NCBI GenBank assembly: GCA_005406025.1
Contig: BGZK01000216.1
Span: forward strand, 124,001-188,000
Source: Eumeta japonica
Taxonomy: Eukaryota > Arthropoda > Insecta > Lepidoptera > Psychidae
DNA: 64,000 bases
Direction of reading: 5' to 3'
Under the pieces are notes generated by a model. It worked only from the letters and a program-made list of their open reading frames with translations. It did no database searches and was not told the DNA's origin. The position numbers and the translations under genes are program-made. This document shows positions 11,470-24,262 of this stretch, in pieces (position 1 is the first letter of the stretch; every line of letters begins with the position of its first letter).

Positions 11470-13180
11470 GCTCCGGTAAATGGCACAGAATGTTGGGAGA
11501 AGTCCAAGGAATAATACTCATTTCTTTCTACGCCATATTGAAAGAAGTAGTTAGTCAGAGAAATATAAGTGGATATATAAATTAGCCATGTGAAATTTGG
11601 ATTCAATCGATTCATCTTTAAATATATATTTTTTTTTTATTTAAACAGATGGAACGATGCCTGAAGCGTTATCGCCTAAGAATTACTACAAACCACAGAA
11701 CCTCGAGTTGGCAACGTCGCAGATTCTTAATTCCATTTTTTTTTATACTCGGAACGGCCGTTAAGTCTAAAAATTCATAATTCGGACTACATTATTAACT
11801 CCAGTTTCCATGGTTTTCGACTCGCAGTCGGCAATGTCTGAAATCGACTTAGCAAATCTACGTGCCGTGTACGACGAACACGGACTTGTCTATTATAAAT
11901 GGTGGCGCACCACCCTCGGGCCCTCCACTTGAATATTTGAAACCGCAGGAGACGAGGAGGGGGGCGCCAGACGTCTGATTTCAGTCGGCTTCAATTTATC
12001 TTATTAAATATTAGCATTCCATATGATGATTTTATTAAAACTTGGAGGTTTGCGGTCGGCTCGGTCGTTGTTCGCTTGTGCTCGAAATGCGAAGAATTAT
12101 TATTTTTATATTATATGGGCAAATCATTGATTAATATAGTAACACTGCTTTATTCTCAATGATCTCAGAGAGAGGAGAAGAGAATTAAAAAAAAAAAAAC
12201 AGTGTGTACTTATGTATGCACCTGAGAAGTTACACTTTTTTTGACGTTTTTTTGAATGAAACGATCGATGGACGACATTAAATTATATTACGAATAAAAG
12301 ATTCAATAAATAACAATAAATCAAATTAAATAATATTATACATTTAAAAATAAATATATCGGGTGTATGTGTTTTCTGCGTTGTTGATAAATATAATGCA
12401 ATTCATAAGAAACCCTGCCATCAATCAGTTTCAAATAAAAATATCAAAACAAATTTACAGATGCGTTTAAAAATTTATAATATCTGAACTAGATGGCAGT
12501 ACTTGTCATTCGTAGTTATTACGATTTCTTTTAGTATTTTTTTTTTAAAGACATCAAAACTTTGTGACAGTCGGAAAATCAAAATTAATATATACCAGTT
12601 ACCTAAGCGCTTACATCGGCGCGCGCAACTTCTGTAACTACTAAGCACATTTTGTTCTTTTCCCTCTAACGCCCCTAAAGTAAAATTTAAAACAAAAAAT
12701 TAAAACTGTGCTTGTACATCCCGTTTAATGTCCACCTTAAAGCTACGGACCCCTCTGAGACTATGATATCAGAGCGTATTCTGCGATTGACGCAACAATG
12801 CGTTTTGAAAGTTTACGTCTTCAAAGATTCCCGTAAACCACCATTTCCGATTTGAAGATTTCTTTATTATATTTTGGTTCGCTGCTTAAACCAAACTACA
12901 GTTGGGCTTCCAGTTTATATAGTGCTTAGAGAGGCATTAATCGATGCAGTCCTAGAATTAGACCAGCACGGTTTACGATGATAGTAGGCGTGTCAATCGC
13001 TCGATCAATATCGGCTTTACAAAAAAAACAATTAAATCCTACATATTAACGATACCCATACAACAGGATCAAAATACATTTAATATGTGGTTAACACTTC
13101 GAAAAATTTCTCCATGCTACTTGTCAAATTTTTTGTCACCCCACCGATGCATACATACCCCCGCATCTTAATCCACATCG
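11470..13180. other. AT-rich unannotated DNA
   Basis: No gene seen. Contains A or T homopolymers (near 12187 and 12538) and a GC-richer patch at about 11900-11990. Confidence 0.45.
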
Positions 13181-13530
13181 ATGCACTCGGGCCTCGGCTC
13201 CGCGCGGATTTGACGGCCGTCAACGTCCGCGGCGGTCTCGTCGATGCGGTGGCGAGTGCGCCCTAAGGGTCGCATTAATAAACGTCACTCAAGTGATGCG
13301 GCCATCTCGGGAAGTGACGTGGGAGCGAGACGTATATCATTTTCCATAGCGCGAAATGCTATAGCTGTCTCGCTCTTTCCGCTCCCGAGATGGAACGCCG
13401 CACTTAGGTGTGCTTTATTAATACGGCCGTATACGGCTCGGAGAGTAGTTGTTAGTTTATTAAACGTTCCAAGTCGACGACTTCGGACCGCGGATGTACT
13501 TTCTGAGCCGTCGCCCTGTCGCAGCGTGTC
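13181..13530. other. CpG-rich region containing a hairpin MITE
   Basis: GC content is clearly above the flanks. Long frames on both strands (13244-13618 plus, 13285-13578 minus) arise because the MITE inside is self-complementary. They are not called as genes. Confidence 0.5.
13274..13422. repeat. Full-length hairpin MITE, copy 1
   Basis: Almost the whole 149 bp folds back on itself. The ends share ATTAATAAA, then AAGTG and CGG blocks, then a perfect CCATCTCGGGA block against its complement, and then GAGCGAGAC against GTCTCGCTC nearer the centre. A diverged copy lies at about 29775-29922. Non-coding, so movement would need a transposase supplied in trans. Target duplication was not resolved. 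Confidence 0.75.
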
Positions 13531-13560
13531 ACACCTCCAGTATATCCGGTATACATGCAT

Positions 13561-13581
13561 ATACACACACACGCACACACA
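13561..13581. repeat. (CA)n microsatellite
   Basis: About ten CA dinucleotides with one interruption (ACG). Confidence 0.85.
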
Positions 13582-15577
13582 TTTTTTTATACGACTTTTG
13601 TGCTACCTCGACATATGACTGTTTTATACAACGGTCGTCCCGTACACCGACTTTGGCTGCGACATGCCGTTAGATCTTCGTTTTCGTCGCCCGGTGTTTT
13701 CCTTTTTATCTTTACAATTAAAATCCATATTTACAAAATAAAAACTTGAAGATTAGAGATAATAATACTACTAAACTGGTAAATGTACTTTTTGTTAAAC
13801 TTAAAGTAATGACGTTCATTAAATGTATACATATTTTAACATGCTTCCTTATAGGGTTCTATCTTTCTATTGTATTTTTGTTTTTTATTGTTATTGCATA
13901 AAATTCAATTTGAAAAGAGGTGCTTTCAAGTTTCTAGCTCGTTCTTCGTGAGAGAAAACTGCCTTCCGAACGATTGGTAAGTCTATATTATAATCGTAAA
14001 TTAATATTATAATGACGCATATCAGGAGTTATGTGTAACCTATGACATGAAGTGATTTTTTAAATGTGAATCCGGAAAATATTCGTATTTATCAATACGA
14101 CAAGAAGCTCGTCGGCGTAATGTCATGAATCCTTTCGCCATGAAAGGATAGATAATATCTAGAAGAAAAAGCTCATGCACAATTGCGAAAACCATTCCAA
14201 ACTGCTCGTAGCCATCGTCGACGATAAAGTTGATGCGTTCCGACGGCGGCGGCGTAACATTTGATTGTAAACAATTAACGCGTGCGCGGCGACCGACGCT
14301 CGTGACGCGTCGGATCGCGTGTGAGCGGCTCGATTGTTACGTAATCCCACCCTCGTACCCGGTCGACAAAATTAAAGTTTCCCATTAGTTTCATCACAAC
14401 TGAAAGGTTTGCTCAATACAATTTGGGCGGTGTGTAAAATACAATACCAAACCACCGCTCTTGTGATGGACGTCGATATCTATGTTTTCTCGTATAACTT
14501 CGTATAGAATGCAGCTTATTCGAAGTAAAGACGAACTGCTGAAGTGTAGTGATCGCTGAAACTAAATTAATAAAATGTAACGTCAGCACACCACATACTA
14601 CGTTGTGTACTGTATTGGTTATTCGTACCAAAAGTAAAAACGTTAAAGTAACCCGTAGTAAGATTGGACGCATAACGCATGGACAATCTGACAAATCTTA
14701 CCTATTACAATTTCATACTTGATGCAACTCGCCGTGCACCTGATAATACACAACTGCATCTCAAACCAATCGATGCGTGTGCGTTCCACACTCCGTACGT
14801 ACACGCCCGGCAGTGTTTGTCGGGACAATCTCACATTGTTTTTAAATACACACAGTGCGTACGTACTTCATCGTACGTTAGTATTTGTTGCGACGTGCCC
14901 CGATGACGACCGGCGAGATAGTAACTCAAAACGGCGTCTCTGTGACCGCCAACATTGTGATGTGGGTTTTTCATTACAGCTGACTCGGTATAACACTTAG
15001 CATACATATCTTCTTTATCCTCGACGCGTCGGTATAGAGTTAGGAAAAATGATCGAATCGAAACCGATATTAGTATGTTAAAGTGTTTGCTTAACAAACG
15101 GGACTATTCTGAGTCTTATAAAAATCATGTTAAAATCCTTTTGAAAGTTATGCGGGTTGTAGCATCTGCTAGTGATTTTTTAAGATCACCAACTTCTACC
15201 TGCAAATCCAACGTTTCATTGTGACAGAATTACGAAGTTTTTCATCTCATTTCCAATTAGAGTATTTGAAACTGTTGAAATGGCGTGTTTTCGTGCTTTC
15301 AGTGAGTTAAGAAAAAAATAAAATTGATAAAAATGACGGTAATACTGATTTCATGTTAATCAATTACTGATAGTTAAAATTCCTTAGGAGGTACTGTATT
15401 CTCTTTCTTCTTAAGTGTGAACAATATTTTTATTGCAATACGACATTTCTTTGATAGGTCTTCGACTATTATGTTAATTTTTAACTCAATTTCAATTCGG
15501 TTTAAACAACCTGAACAATTCCAATCGGTAGCGATTTAAAGATTTGTCGGGCTACAATTCTGTGATCATCCTTATTG
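13582..15577. other. Unannotated DNA
   Basis: No gene recognised. Overlapping frames on both strands at 14643-15097 have no protein-like features. Purine/pyrimidine composition is mixed. Confidence 0.4.
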
Positions 15578-15760
15578 CATGTCTCATAAGCGGAGCGTCG
15601 AGGTAGTGCTCTACTCTCGTCTTAAAAAAATCAAGCTCTACTCTCGTCTTAAAAAAATCAAGTGAATTTTTGAACTAAAAGTGTCTGTGTTTTATTTTTT
15701 ATCGCACTTATATAATAATATTTACACATGGATATCAAGGAAAAACACTAGTTTCAACAC
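15578..15760 (+). repeat. Diverged dispersed repeat, copy 1
   Basis: Aligns with 16114-16260: both run from 'gcatg-ctta/cata' through 'gagcg-cgaggt-gtgctctactctcg' to 'aaggaaaaaca'. This copy carries an internal 27-bp tandem duplication. Non-coding, class unknown. Confidence 0.65.
15608..15661 (+). repeat. Exact 27-bp tandem duplication
   Basis: The unit beginning 'gctctactctcgtctt' occurs twice without a mismatch (15608-15634 and 15635-15661), which implies a recent duplication inside an older repeat. Confidence 0.95.
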
Positions 15761-16026
15761 TTATGACATTTTTAAAAGTCATTTTGCTTTTTAAATTAAT
15801 GAAAAAGATATTTAACAAAATTATTTCGTGGACGTCCGTGTGTCTGCCTGTATCCATACTCGCGTGCTCACGATAACTCCCGAAAAACTTAACTGATCTA
15901 GTCTATTTTTTTTCCAAGCGCTTTAGTATTACCCTAAACTAAATCCTTTCGAAGATCACGGTCTAATTCAATGTAGATTATTTGTAATTATTATTATAAA
16001 AATACGACTGGACATTTTGTTCGTTG

Positions 16027-16080
<54 letters not shown>
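16027..16080. repeat. (TA)n microsatellite
   Basis: A long TA tract with one TG interruption near 16043. It lies between the two diverged repeat copies. Confidence 0.95.
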
Positions 16081-16083
<3 letters not shown>

Positions 16084-16113
16084 GTCCGTTCACAATGCTT
16101 GCGTGGTATTTTT

Positions 16114-16260
16114 GCATGCCTTATAGTGGAGCGCTGAGGTGGTGCTCTACTCTCGCCTTATAAAAATCGACCTATTTTTTGAACTTAATTTTTTTCATGT
16201 TACTCATAATGTACTTATAGACTTATATAAATGCACGAATAACAAGGAAAAACATTTGTA
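16114..16260 (+). repeat. Diverged dispersed repeat, copy 2
   Basis: Homologous to 15578-15760 without the 27-bp duplication. The spacing between copies is about 536 bp, with the TA tract in between. Confidence 0.65.
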
Positions 16261-19200
16261 CTAATATATGTAATTATAAAAATTGAACGACCGCTATGAG
16301 GCGTGCACTTTTGGATTTTCCAAAATTTTTTACGGTACATTTAGAACAAGCTGTTTTCATGTTTTTAAATATAACAAATGATCCACAGTGAGAGGAACTT
16401 CTCCATATTGTGGCTTTCTCATATTTGTAATACATTATTAGGGTCAGTCTATAAACATCTGTATTAAAAGTCGTGATTGACGTAACGATATCGTTGGATT
16501 TTGAAAACGATTTATGGTTTTGTAGAACCTTCTATTTTGTAATTACGCGTTTAGAATATTGTCATTCAATTATTTGAAATATTATTAGTCTATGTACGAG
16601 TATCGATCGCTCAACATACAAAAAATTTACTAGCGCTATCTAGTGTTAAAATGTTTGAAACTTACTAAAAATATAATGTAACGTCGATTCAAACCACGAC
16701 TGTGAGAACGGTTCATGTATATGTTCCGTTCTGAACTTGATTCGCTACTCGATCACAGAGGGCGCCAGCAATATATTTTGACAAACCACTTACAATATTC
16801 GTTTCTTTTTTTTTTTAAATAATCTAACGTCTATGAAACAAGAAAGTAAATTGAAATGGAGTAGAAAGCTTAAACCAATTTTATTGTCATTTGGTTTTGT
16901 TTGTGTGAATGTTTTAGAATTATTAATTTATTAGTACTTAATGTTTTTATTTACTGATTTCAAGTAAAATTGTTTTGATATTCAAATGTAAATTCTATAA
17001 GGCCGGCTTGAATTTTATAACGGTCAACAGCCGTCATATCAATATTGTTTAATGCTCTTGCTTTTTCTTGTTGCCCACATAAATATAAAATCACCATTAA
17101 AAGTTTAATTTCAGTGTTCCATCCTAAATGAAATAATACTGAAGTTCGTTATTCCAAAGTTATCAGGCACCTAATCGTGCTTCGCCCCTTTCATCCGGCG
17201 TAATGCAATAGCCGTCTCGGTCGAGGAAGTCACTTTGGCTACAAAGAGGCTTTTATAACAAATTTTAGTCGAGAGAAAATCGTTTTGAATATAGATACAA
17301 TACCTGTTTTATCAGTAATGAAGTAGTATATCTAAAATTAATTTTGTAAGCATAGATTTTCTGTTGTGTTCCGGTACTAGTTTAGTTTTAGACGTTCTGT
17401 TTCGGGTAGTGTGTTTATGTAATATACAAAACAACTAATATATATTTATTTTATTTAAGAAATAAAGTATATGTGCTATACATATATACAGCGGTGTTTA
17501 GGGCATTAATTTTGAATGGGAAGGTAACGAGTTTGGTTCCTGATCGCATTTATTAGTTTAATTCTCTATTATTTAGAAAATCGTAAAGTTTTATAGTAAT
17601 AGAAAATTGAATAACTTGGTGTACATATTAAGTTGTCTGTCTTGGACGTTGTGACTCATGTCAAACGCAGCAACAATGCGCTAAACGCTAAAAAATCCCC
17701 AACCCGTATTTGGCCATTGTGATAGGTATAAGACCCGATTCTCTCGTTTATAAAATTACATGTGCAAAGGTGTAGGTACTTCTGTGGCTCGATGTCGTAA
17801 CTAAATATACTAATATACATTCATAATAAACTATGGTATTTTATCATAAAAAAAAATAGTTAATTTTCAGAGTTACAAAAAAAAAATTCAATATAGAAAC
17901 TTGTATACGCATACCCGTTGTCCTCGCCGATCGGAAGTTAATACGACTTCCAAAAAAGACCAGAACAAAACCTTTCATTGTCTCCGTCCGAAAACGGAAA
18001 TCGGAAAAAAAAACTCGACCTATAATACCTCACGGGTTCTCCCGCGATATCGTCACTTTCGACGAAGTCGGAGCAAAATATAGGATTGTATGGGCTCTAC
18101 GTAGATGTATGAAGTCGGTGTATAACTATGTATTTACACAGCCTCGGATAGCACGAACCTAGCGCACCTACCACGAGTCAGATTGTACAAATATATGTTT
18201 CCTAAAAGAAATCACCTCGGATTAATCTTCTTTGATATTGTATGTGGGTGTTTTTTTTTTGTTTCTCTTGCATTGTTTCCAATATGGCCTGCCGAGAGAT
18301 GGCGCACGCAGTCCGTGCACATCCACACTTCGAAGTTATTTGGATCCGAGCCGACAGGCTGGAAGAAGTTCGTCGCCGATTACAATTTTTATACGGCACA
18401 GTTGTAAGTTTTTACGTATTCTCGAAGTGTGGCTGTATTCGGGATGTTTATACCTCACTTTAATAAGGGGCGCTGCTGCCTAAAAAATATACTTCGTTTA
18501 ATGTTCGAATCCCAAACCACTACTATCTTCCGATAGAAAGTCAAATGTCACCACTTAGCTACTGCAGCTCGCTTATGAAGCTATATGAATATGTTCAGTG
18601 GTATGTGTACATCGCATTAGTAATGCTTAAGCGATTTGTCGTTCCACAGCTACTAATGTCGTTAATGCTCGGTATTTTTACCAGCCGAACCTAGGTATCG
18701 TCACTCCGACGGTTATACCTGTGAGACGGCAGCTTTATGCTGGTGTGAAATTCTGTAGGCTAGTTTGTTGTGTCGGCTATTCCTCGTGACGGGCGAATTA
18801 GAACGATAGATATTTGCCGCTGGCGGACCTGCCGACGCGCGTACAACCTTCGTATTCATATTGCGCTCGGTTCATTGGCCTGGAATTAATCCTTGTCCGT
18901 GATATTTTAGATTGTTGAGTAAAAAAAAAATAAGCCAATTTTACAATGTACAACTAGTTGTATATATATAATTTTTCTTGTAACATGAAGGACGTTATAA
19001 GTAGTTGCGAGTAAAATTTTCGAGTCTCAATTGTAAAAAACGTCGTCTTTCTCGGAGCAGATTGCTCATCGAAGATTTAAAACTTTTTTCGAACGTACCG
19101 TACACGAATTCAGCTCAGTACTCCAATACAATGAACAGGTCAAACTCAAAGCACTAGGCGTCGACGTGCGAACGGGCGCCAGTCGACCAGCGCCCGAGAC

Positions 19201-20700
19201 GACGCAGAAGTAGTTCACGGTTGAAGGTCACGGTTCGTTGGTCGATTGCCCGCGTCGTGTTTCGTCTCTAGAGCCGCCGTCACGCCCGTAACCCGCTTAC
19301 GGTTTTGTGAGCTACCACCTATTCGGATCCCCGATCGAGCAGATCGCACCCCGCCCGACCCGCCGGCCGACAGCGCCTAGACGGTGTACCTACGCGCGGG
19401 ATCCCATTACGCGACGCGGTTTCGCCGGCAATTGAATGATCGCTAGGCGGCGGCGTGTCAAGGTGACGTGCGCGTGACACGGCCCGACGTGATCATCTCT
19501 TACTGTACCTAAATCGTCTCTGTGACATTGAATGATTTTGCAGAAATAGACGGAGAGCGAATGAATAATTACAGTTTTCGCGTAGCGACCCGAAATTCTA
19601 ATAAAAAGTTTCAAAGCGGATTTTCATTCCTTGTGCGAATTTCTCTATATAAAGTATTCAATAATTAAGGTATTATTACACTGTATTTCTAAAAATAATA
19701 CCTTCGAAGATGAGTCTAAAGAATCTCTTCGAATTCTGTCCGACGATTGATCAACTGTATACTAATAAAGAACTTTAGAAAAACAATTTTCATAATTAAC
19801 TAGCTTTCATCGAGAAATTTCTTCCAAGAAGCTTTTTAAAGTTTATAAAACTCCTCTAACAAAAATCGCTACAGACTAGACTTCATTTAATTATCTCTTT
19901 CTAATAAATTCTTTTGATACCACGATAAAAAATGTCAAAAACGTACTCACTGCTTTTTTTATTACGGACAACAGTTTTCATATCGCTTAAAGTATATTTA
20001 GAAGCTCAATGTGACGAGCACGACAAGGGATAATACGGAAAATCAACGAATCCATATTCACCGAAAGGGTTCTCGACAAACATCATCGGGACGGGTCATT
20101 GTAATGAGCCCGTCGCGATAAAGCTAATGCCTAGACGCGCGGTCGAAGCGGTGCGGGTGGACAATGAAACTCATTTACGAAAAAAATGTTGGGGATTGCA
20201 TAACAAAAGAGGGGGAAAAAAACCTTTTGTTTTACGGCTCTGTGTTGTCACAGTCGGCAGCGTAATTTAATTATTTAAATTATATTACATATATAATGTG
20301 TATAAGATTCATTCTATTGTAATGTTAATTTTGTGTTGCATCTCGTTTTTTTTATATAAATAATATTATGTTGATGAAATGTGATCTAGGACAGTTCTTT
20401 GATATGTTTCTAAATCAAATTTTGGATTAGAAAGCGATCGTTTCAATTTTGTTTTTTTTTATATCATGCCCACTTTAGTGTTTTATATGTTTTGTTAAAA
20501 CGAATAATAATTGATGTAAGTACAAGTCGAACTCTCGTGTCTATTGTCCCGTACGACATATATTTTTTTTATGTTTTTATGATATTCCTAGTACTATTCC
20601 AAAAATGTGTCAATGGAAACTATTCAATTTGGGCAATGTCACTTTATGAGGAAATGCGGCATTTTAACGAAGTGCTTTCCGCTTTGCACAATTTTTATTC
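16261..20700. other. Mostly AT-rich DNA with a GC-rich patch
   Basis: No credible gene. A CpG-rich segment lies at about 19140-19480 and could be regulatory. Several overlapping frames at 18180-18480 have no recognisable content. The remainder is AT-rich. Confidence 0.4.
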
Positions 20701-20712
20701 AATAGTTTTTTT

Positions 20713-20745
20713 ATTAGCGACCCTTCCCGGCTTCGTGCGTGCTTT
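20713..20745 (+). repeat. Decayed LINE-associated motif
   Basis: 'agcgacccttcccggcttcg' resembles a 'gcgacccgccccggcttcgc' motif that I remember as widespread in lepidopteran retrotransposon remnants. It is a short match from memory only, so weak. Confidence 0.3.
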
Positions 20746-21559
20746 TTCCGAGCTCAAAAATTGTTTTTTTCGACTTTAAAGCGCAGTCTTCAAAATGTAC
20801 ATACCAAATGTATATATCAGTAAATTTAATTTGACCTCAGAAGATAATTTTTGTGCCTTTTCCAGCTCTTTAAGCGCTAAAATATAATCTTAATACGTTT
20901 TCAGCTTTTTGAGTTCAAACAGACATCTTGTTTTATTTTTTTTTTTTAATTTTTTTATTAAAGTATAATATTTATCGAACGTGTTGTCCGGCTTTGATGT
21001 GCTTTGAAGTATTCGACGCAGTTTTTTAAGTAAATAAAATTGACCGATACCAAACCGCTATCGAACTACAACATAGAAATATTAAAAAAAATATTTTTTT
21101 GCGAATCTTTTATTATCAATATTTCATTCGAATCAACCTATTTTGATACAGTTTGGAACATTTGACGTTGATTTCTTGCGAGAATTTGTAGGTAGAGTAA
21201 GTTGAGAAGTATTGCAAAAAATTAAAACTTAAAAAAAAATAATCAAATTTACGGCAATCGATACATCTGTGTGGGAAAATACCTGATTGGATTTTGGTAT
21301 CGATCGGCGAAATAGTCTAAAAACTATTTTTAAAACACATTTTCCTCAAAATTTATTTTTTAAGTTTGTCGAGGTGAAATTAGACAATCTTTCAATCAAT
21401 TTAATTTTTAATTATGTGAACAACTGAAATCGGTTCAAGTTTTCAGTAAGTCCAAGTTGAATAGACTTCCTTCGAATGCCGCACAAACGTGCGCCCGCAC
21501 TCGTGCCGCTGCCGCTCCGTCTATCACCCTCACAGACATCACTCCAGAAATTATCAAAA

Positions 21560-21701
21560 TTTTCAATAATTGGACTGAAAACAGTTAATTCAGAATTTTT
21601 GAAATATCTTCAATTTTCACAGCTGGAAGTTACAAAATCTGTTCATCGGTCCAGCCGTTTTAGAGTCAATAGGGAACATACACATTAATTTATATATATA
21701 G
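21560..21701 (+). repeat. Non-LTR retrotransposon 3' tail
   Basis: Ends 'cggtccagccgttttagagt', then 'gaacatacacattaa', then a TA-rich terminus before 'ggatga'. This arrangement is typical of LINE 3' ends in Lepidoptera. No reverse-transcriptase frame is recognisable upstream. Confidence 0.55.
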
Positions 21702-22114
21702 GATGACCTCACATCGACCAACCTGGGGTATCCAAGATGATATATGGTACAATTTTGCAGAAATTTGAACTCATCTTGACGTTGCTAATCCGTCGCCTTT
21801 CATTTTGACCCACCCTTGAAGAAGTGTGAATTTCTTCACTTTTTCTTTCTCTGTTAGCAAGAAATATTGAATAATCACATATACTTATTCTTGGACGCGA
21901 TTGCGTTAGCACGCGTAACGTACAACTACAATCTTAATTGACGAATGTACGTACGTCAATAATAATGGATGCAGCGTAAGCGATGTCGAATGTCTCCTCG
22001 AATCCGAGTACATCGCTGGAATTATTGAAAATTTGTGCTTACTACGTTGGGAATAATAAATTAGGTTATGGAATAAGCCTTTCGGTGATTGGTGTATATA
22101 CATATATAGGTATA

Positions 22115-23050
22115 CTCAAAAGAATAAAAATACTATACTAGCCAGCCCGGCAGACGTCGTTCTGCACTTTTTTGTAGGTGAGTTGCCCGTATAGCTAACG
22201 CCCGCAGCTGCGCCAGCATGTACGTAGAATGAATTTTTTTCTTCTTTTCTATGGATCGATGTCAATTTAAGTCCCGGCCTCGTTTCCGATTCCAATCCCA
22301 GGCACACTTTCGATTCTAATCCCGTCCCCACACTCGTTTTCGACCCAGGTCCCATTCTCAGTTTGGATCCCGGTCCCGCTTTCAATTTCAATTCCGCTAC
22401 CAGTTCCAGTTCCGATTTGGAGGAAGCAAGGGGTTGATACTAATAAAAAAATAAAATATAAAACTATATTCCGGTTCCACTTTTGATTTCATTCCAAAAA
22501 TCATACTATTTTTAAAGATTTCTCATGTCGCAGAAACCCTAGAACAATATCCATAAAAAATACTTCAAATGTAGCCCAGTAAGCTCCTCTACCTTCCCGT
22601 GAAATTCCCATCGTGATCTGTTCAGCCGTTCCGGCGATATCCCGGACAAACAGACAGACTGACAGATACAAAGGGTCGTCCCAATCCAATCCCGATTTCG
22701 GTTTTGCTCCCGACCTCGATTCCGGTTTCAATTTTTAATTCAGCTCCAAAAAATATCCCATTTTTCGAAGTTTTTTTTCCACGCACGAACCCTTAAAAAT
22801 AATCGCGATAAAAGTATATTATCGGTAGTCCAGCAAACTTCTCTACCTTCCAGTAGATTATCACAAAAAAATCATACCATTTTTAAGGATTTCTCATGTC
22901 GCAAAAACCCTAGAACAATATCCATAAAAATTACTTCAAATGTAGCCCAGTAAGCTCCTCTATCTTCCAGTGAATATCTTATCGTGATCTGTTCAGCCGT
23001 TCCGGCGATATCCCGGACAAACAGACAAGAAAGACAGATACAAAGTGTTA
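22115..23050 (-). repeat. Composite repeat with internal 180-bp duplication, copy 2
   Basis: Read on the minus strand, it has a block with 'gtccgggatatcgccggaac' and 'ggctgaacagatcacgat' (23043-22866). It then has a spacer and a second copy of the same block (22672-22489), followed by a degenerate purine-rich 'gaaccGGGAtc' tract. The 3' end is shared with 790-1126 and finishes GCAGA-ACGACG-TCTGC then CTAGTAT. The two 180-bp blocks differ by scattered substitutions. The class is unresolved: the CTAGT end with hairpins suggests Helitron-like, while the 'GTTCAGCCGTTC' motif also occurs in LINE tails. Confidence 0.65.
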
Positions 23051-24177
23051 TTTTCTTTTAATCATACTTTGTCCTGATAATAACGGAAAGAATAAAAAAA
23101 TTTTTTATATAGATGTTAAATTATCATCATCAGTTAAAATACATAAAAAGAAAATGTTTTTATTTTTATATCTTACTCGTCATTTTCGTACTTCAAACAC
23201 CGCACCTCTTTTAAAGCATTTCATTTTCCGTAAATATAGAAAAAATTTTTTTCTGCGATCCGCAGTCGAACTTGTCCAAGGGAAAATTCCACAAACGAGT
23301 CGGCTGAACACGACTTATCTGCTGTGTAAATACGGGCGCGCTGTTTCACCGGTGTTGTCTGCGCACGCGCAAAGGACTCGCTTTGAACTCCCCCGTCTTT
23401 ACGTAAAGTGTTTAACCGTGCGAGCGTCTGTGGTTCATCTGCATCTGAATTATGTGAACATTCAGTATTAGCGGACACATTTTATAGAAGATGTTTGGTA
23501 TCAACAAATAAATTGCTAGTCATCTAAAAAATAAATATAAACTGTAATATAATTACTCGCGTGTAAAAGCCGTTTGTTTACATTTTTTTCTCTTTGGATT
23601 GAACCGTGTACGGTTCATTTATTTTTTTTATTTAGCAATGTATTGCTAAATAAAATCAATAGTAATTTAATATTTATATAAACAAAGCACTTGTTCGCAC
23701 TGAACGTTATGGTCTCAGAAGTTATATTCTAACACTGTATTATATATAACCCGAATACAGTGCAGTAGTGTTTAAAACATACTTTTTGCAATACCTATAA
23801 TAATTTCCATAATTAAATATTACAAAGTTTGTCTTTACGCTCAGCTCAGCTTGCACACAATTCGAGTAAAATACTAGATGTTTTGTTTTTCTATCAACAT
23901 TGCTTTCCAATGATAAGTTTATTGCTGAATCGACGTACAAATGATTAACGGTTCTCTTGTAGCGCCTTTAGTTATTCATTTTTTTTAGTCACGTTCATTG
24001 AAAGTGTCAATTTTAAATAATTCGTTGTTAGAATAACGTGCTGAAAATTTTAACCTTAAAAATAAACTTACAATCTCTTGCGCCACTCTCCCGTACATTA
24101 TAGGTAATTTATAATTTAATACATATGTTTCGCAATTTTAGATCGTGTAATAACCGAGTCATTTTCAGACTAAAGAT
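23051..24177. other. AT-rich DNA with two hairpins
   Basis: No gene. The mixed-composition patch at 23270-23440 is open on both strands but unrecognised. Confidence 0.4.
23600..23655. repeat. Two adjacent hairpins with identical loops
   Basis: First: TGAACCG-TGTA-CGGTTCA (23600-23617). Second: 13-bp arms TTTTATTTAGCAA and TTGCTAAATAAAA (23626-23655), again with loop TGTA. Both are perfect. Confidence 0.7.
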
Positions 24178-24262
24178 ATTAACTTGAAATCGGTTCAGCC
24201 GTTTGAGAAATACGATGCCACAGATACACATGTATGCACGTCAAACTTACGGCAACCCTCTG
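24178..24262 (+). repeat. LINE 3' tail fragment
   Basis: 'gaaatcggttcagccgttt' followed by 'gagaaatacgatgccacaga', 'tacaca' and 'cacgtcaaactta'. This order matches my memory of a common lepidopteran LINE 3' UTR. The upstream reverse transcriptase is absent. Confidence 0.6.

Noticed and set aside
13244..13618. Overlapping 124- and 97-codon frames on opposite strands
   Set aside because: They cover a self-complementary hairpin MITE, which explains simultaneous openness.
14453..14470. 15-bp match 'caccgctcttgtgat' shared with about 43653
   Set aside because: Similarity does not extend on either side, so it is likely chance.
17488..17560. tRNA-like SINE head
   Set aside because: Contains 'ggttcctga' but no A box and no known tail.
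18495..18520. tRNA-like 'gttcgaatccc' B box
   Set aside because: No A box or cloverleaf upstream.
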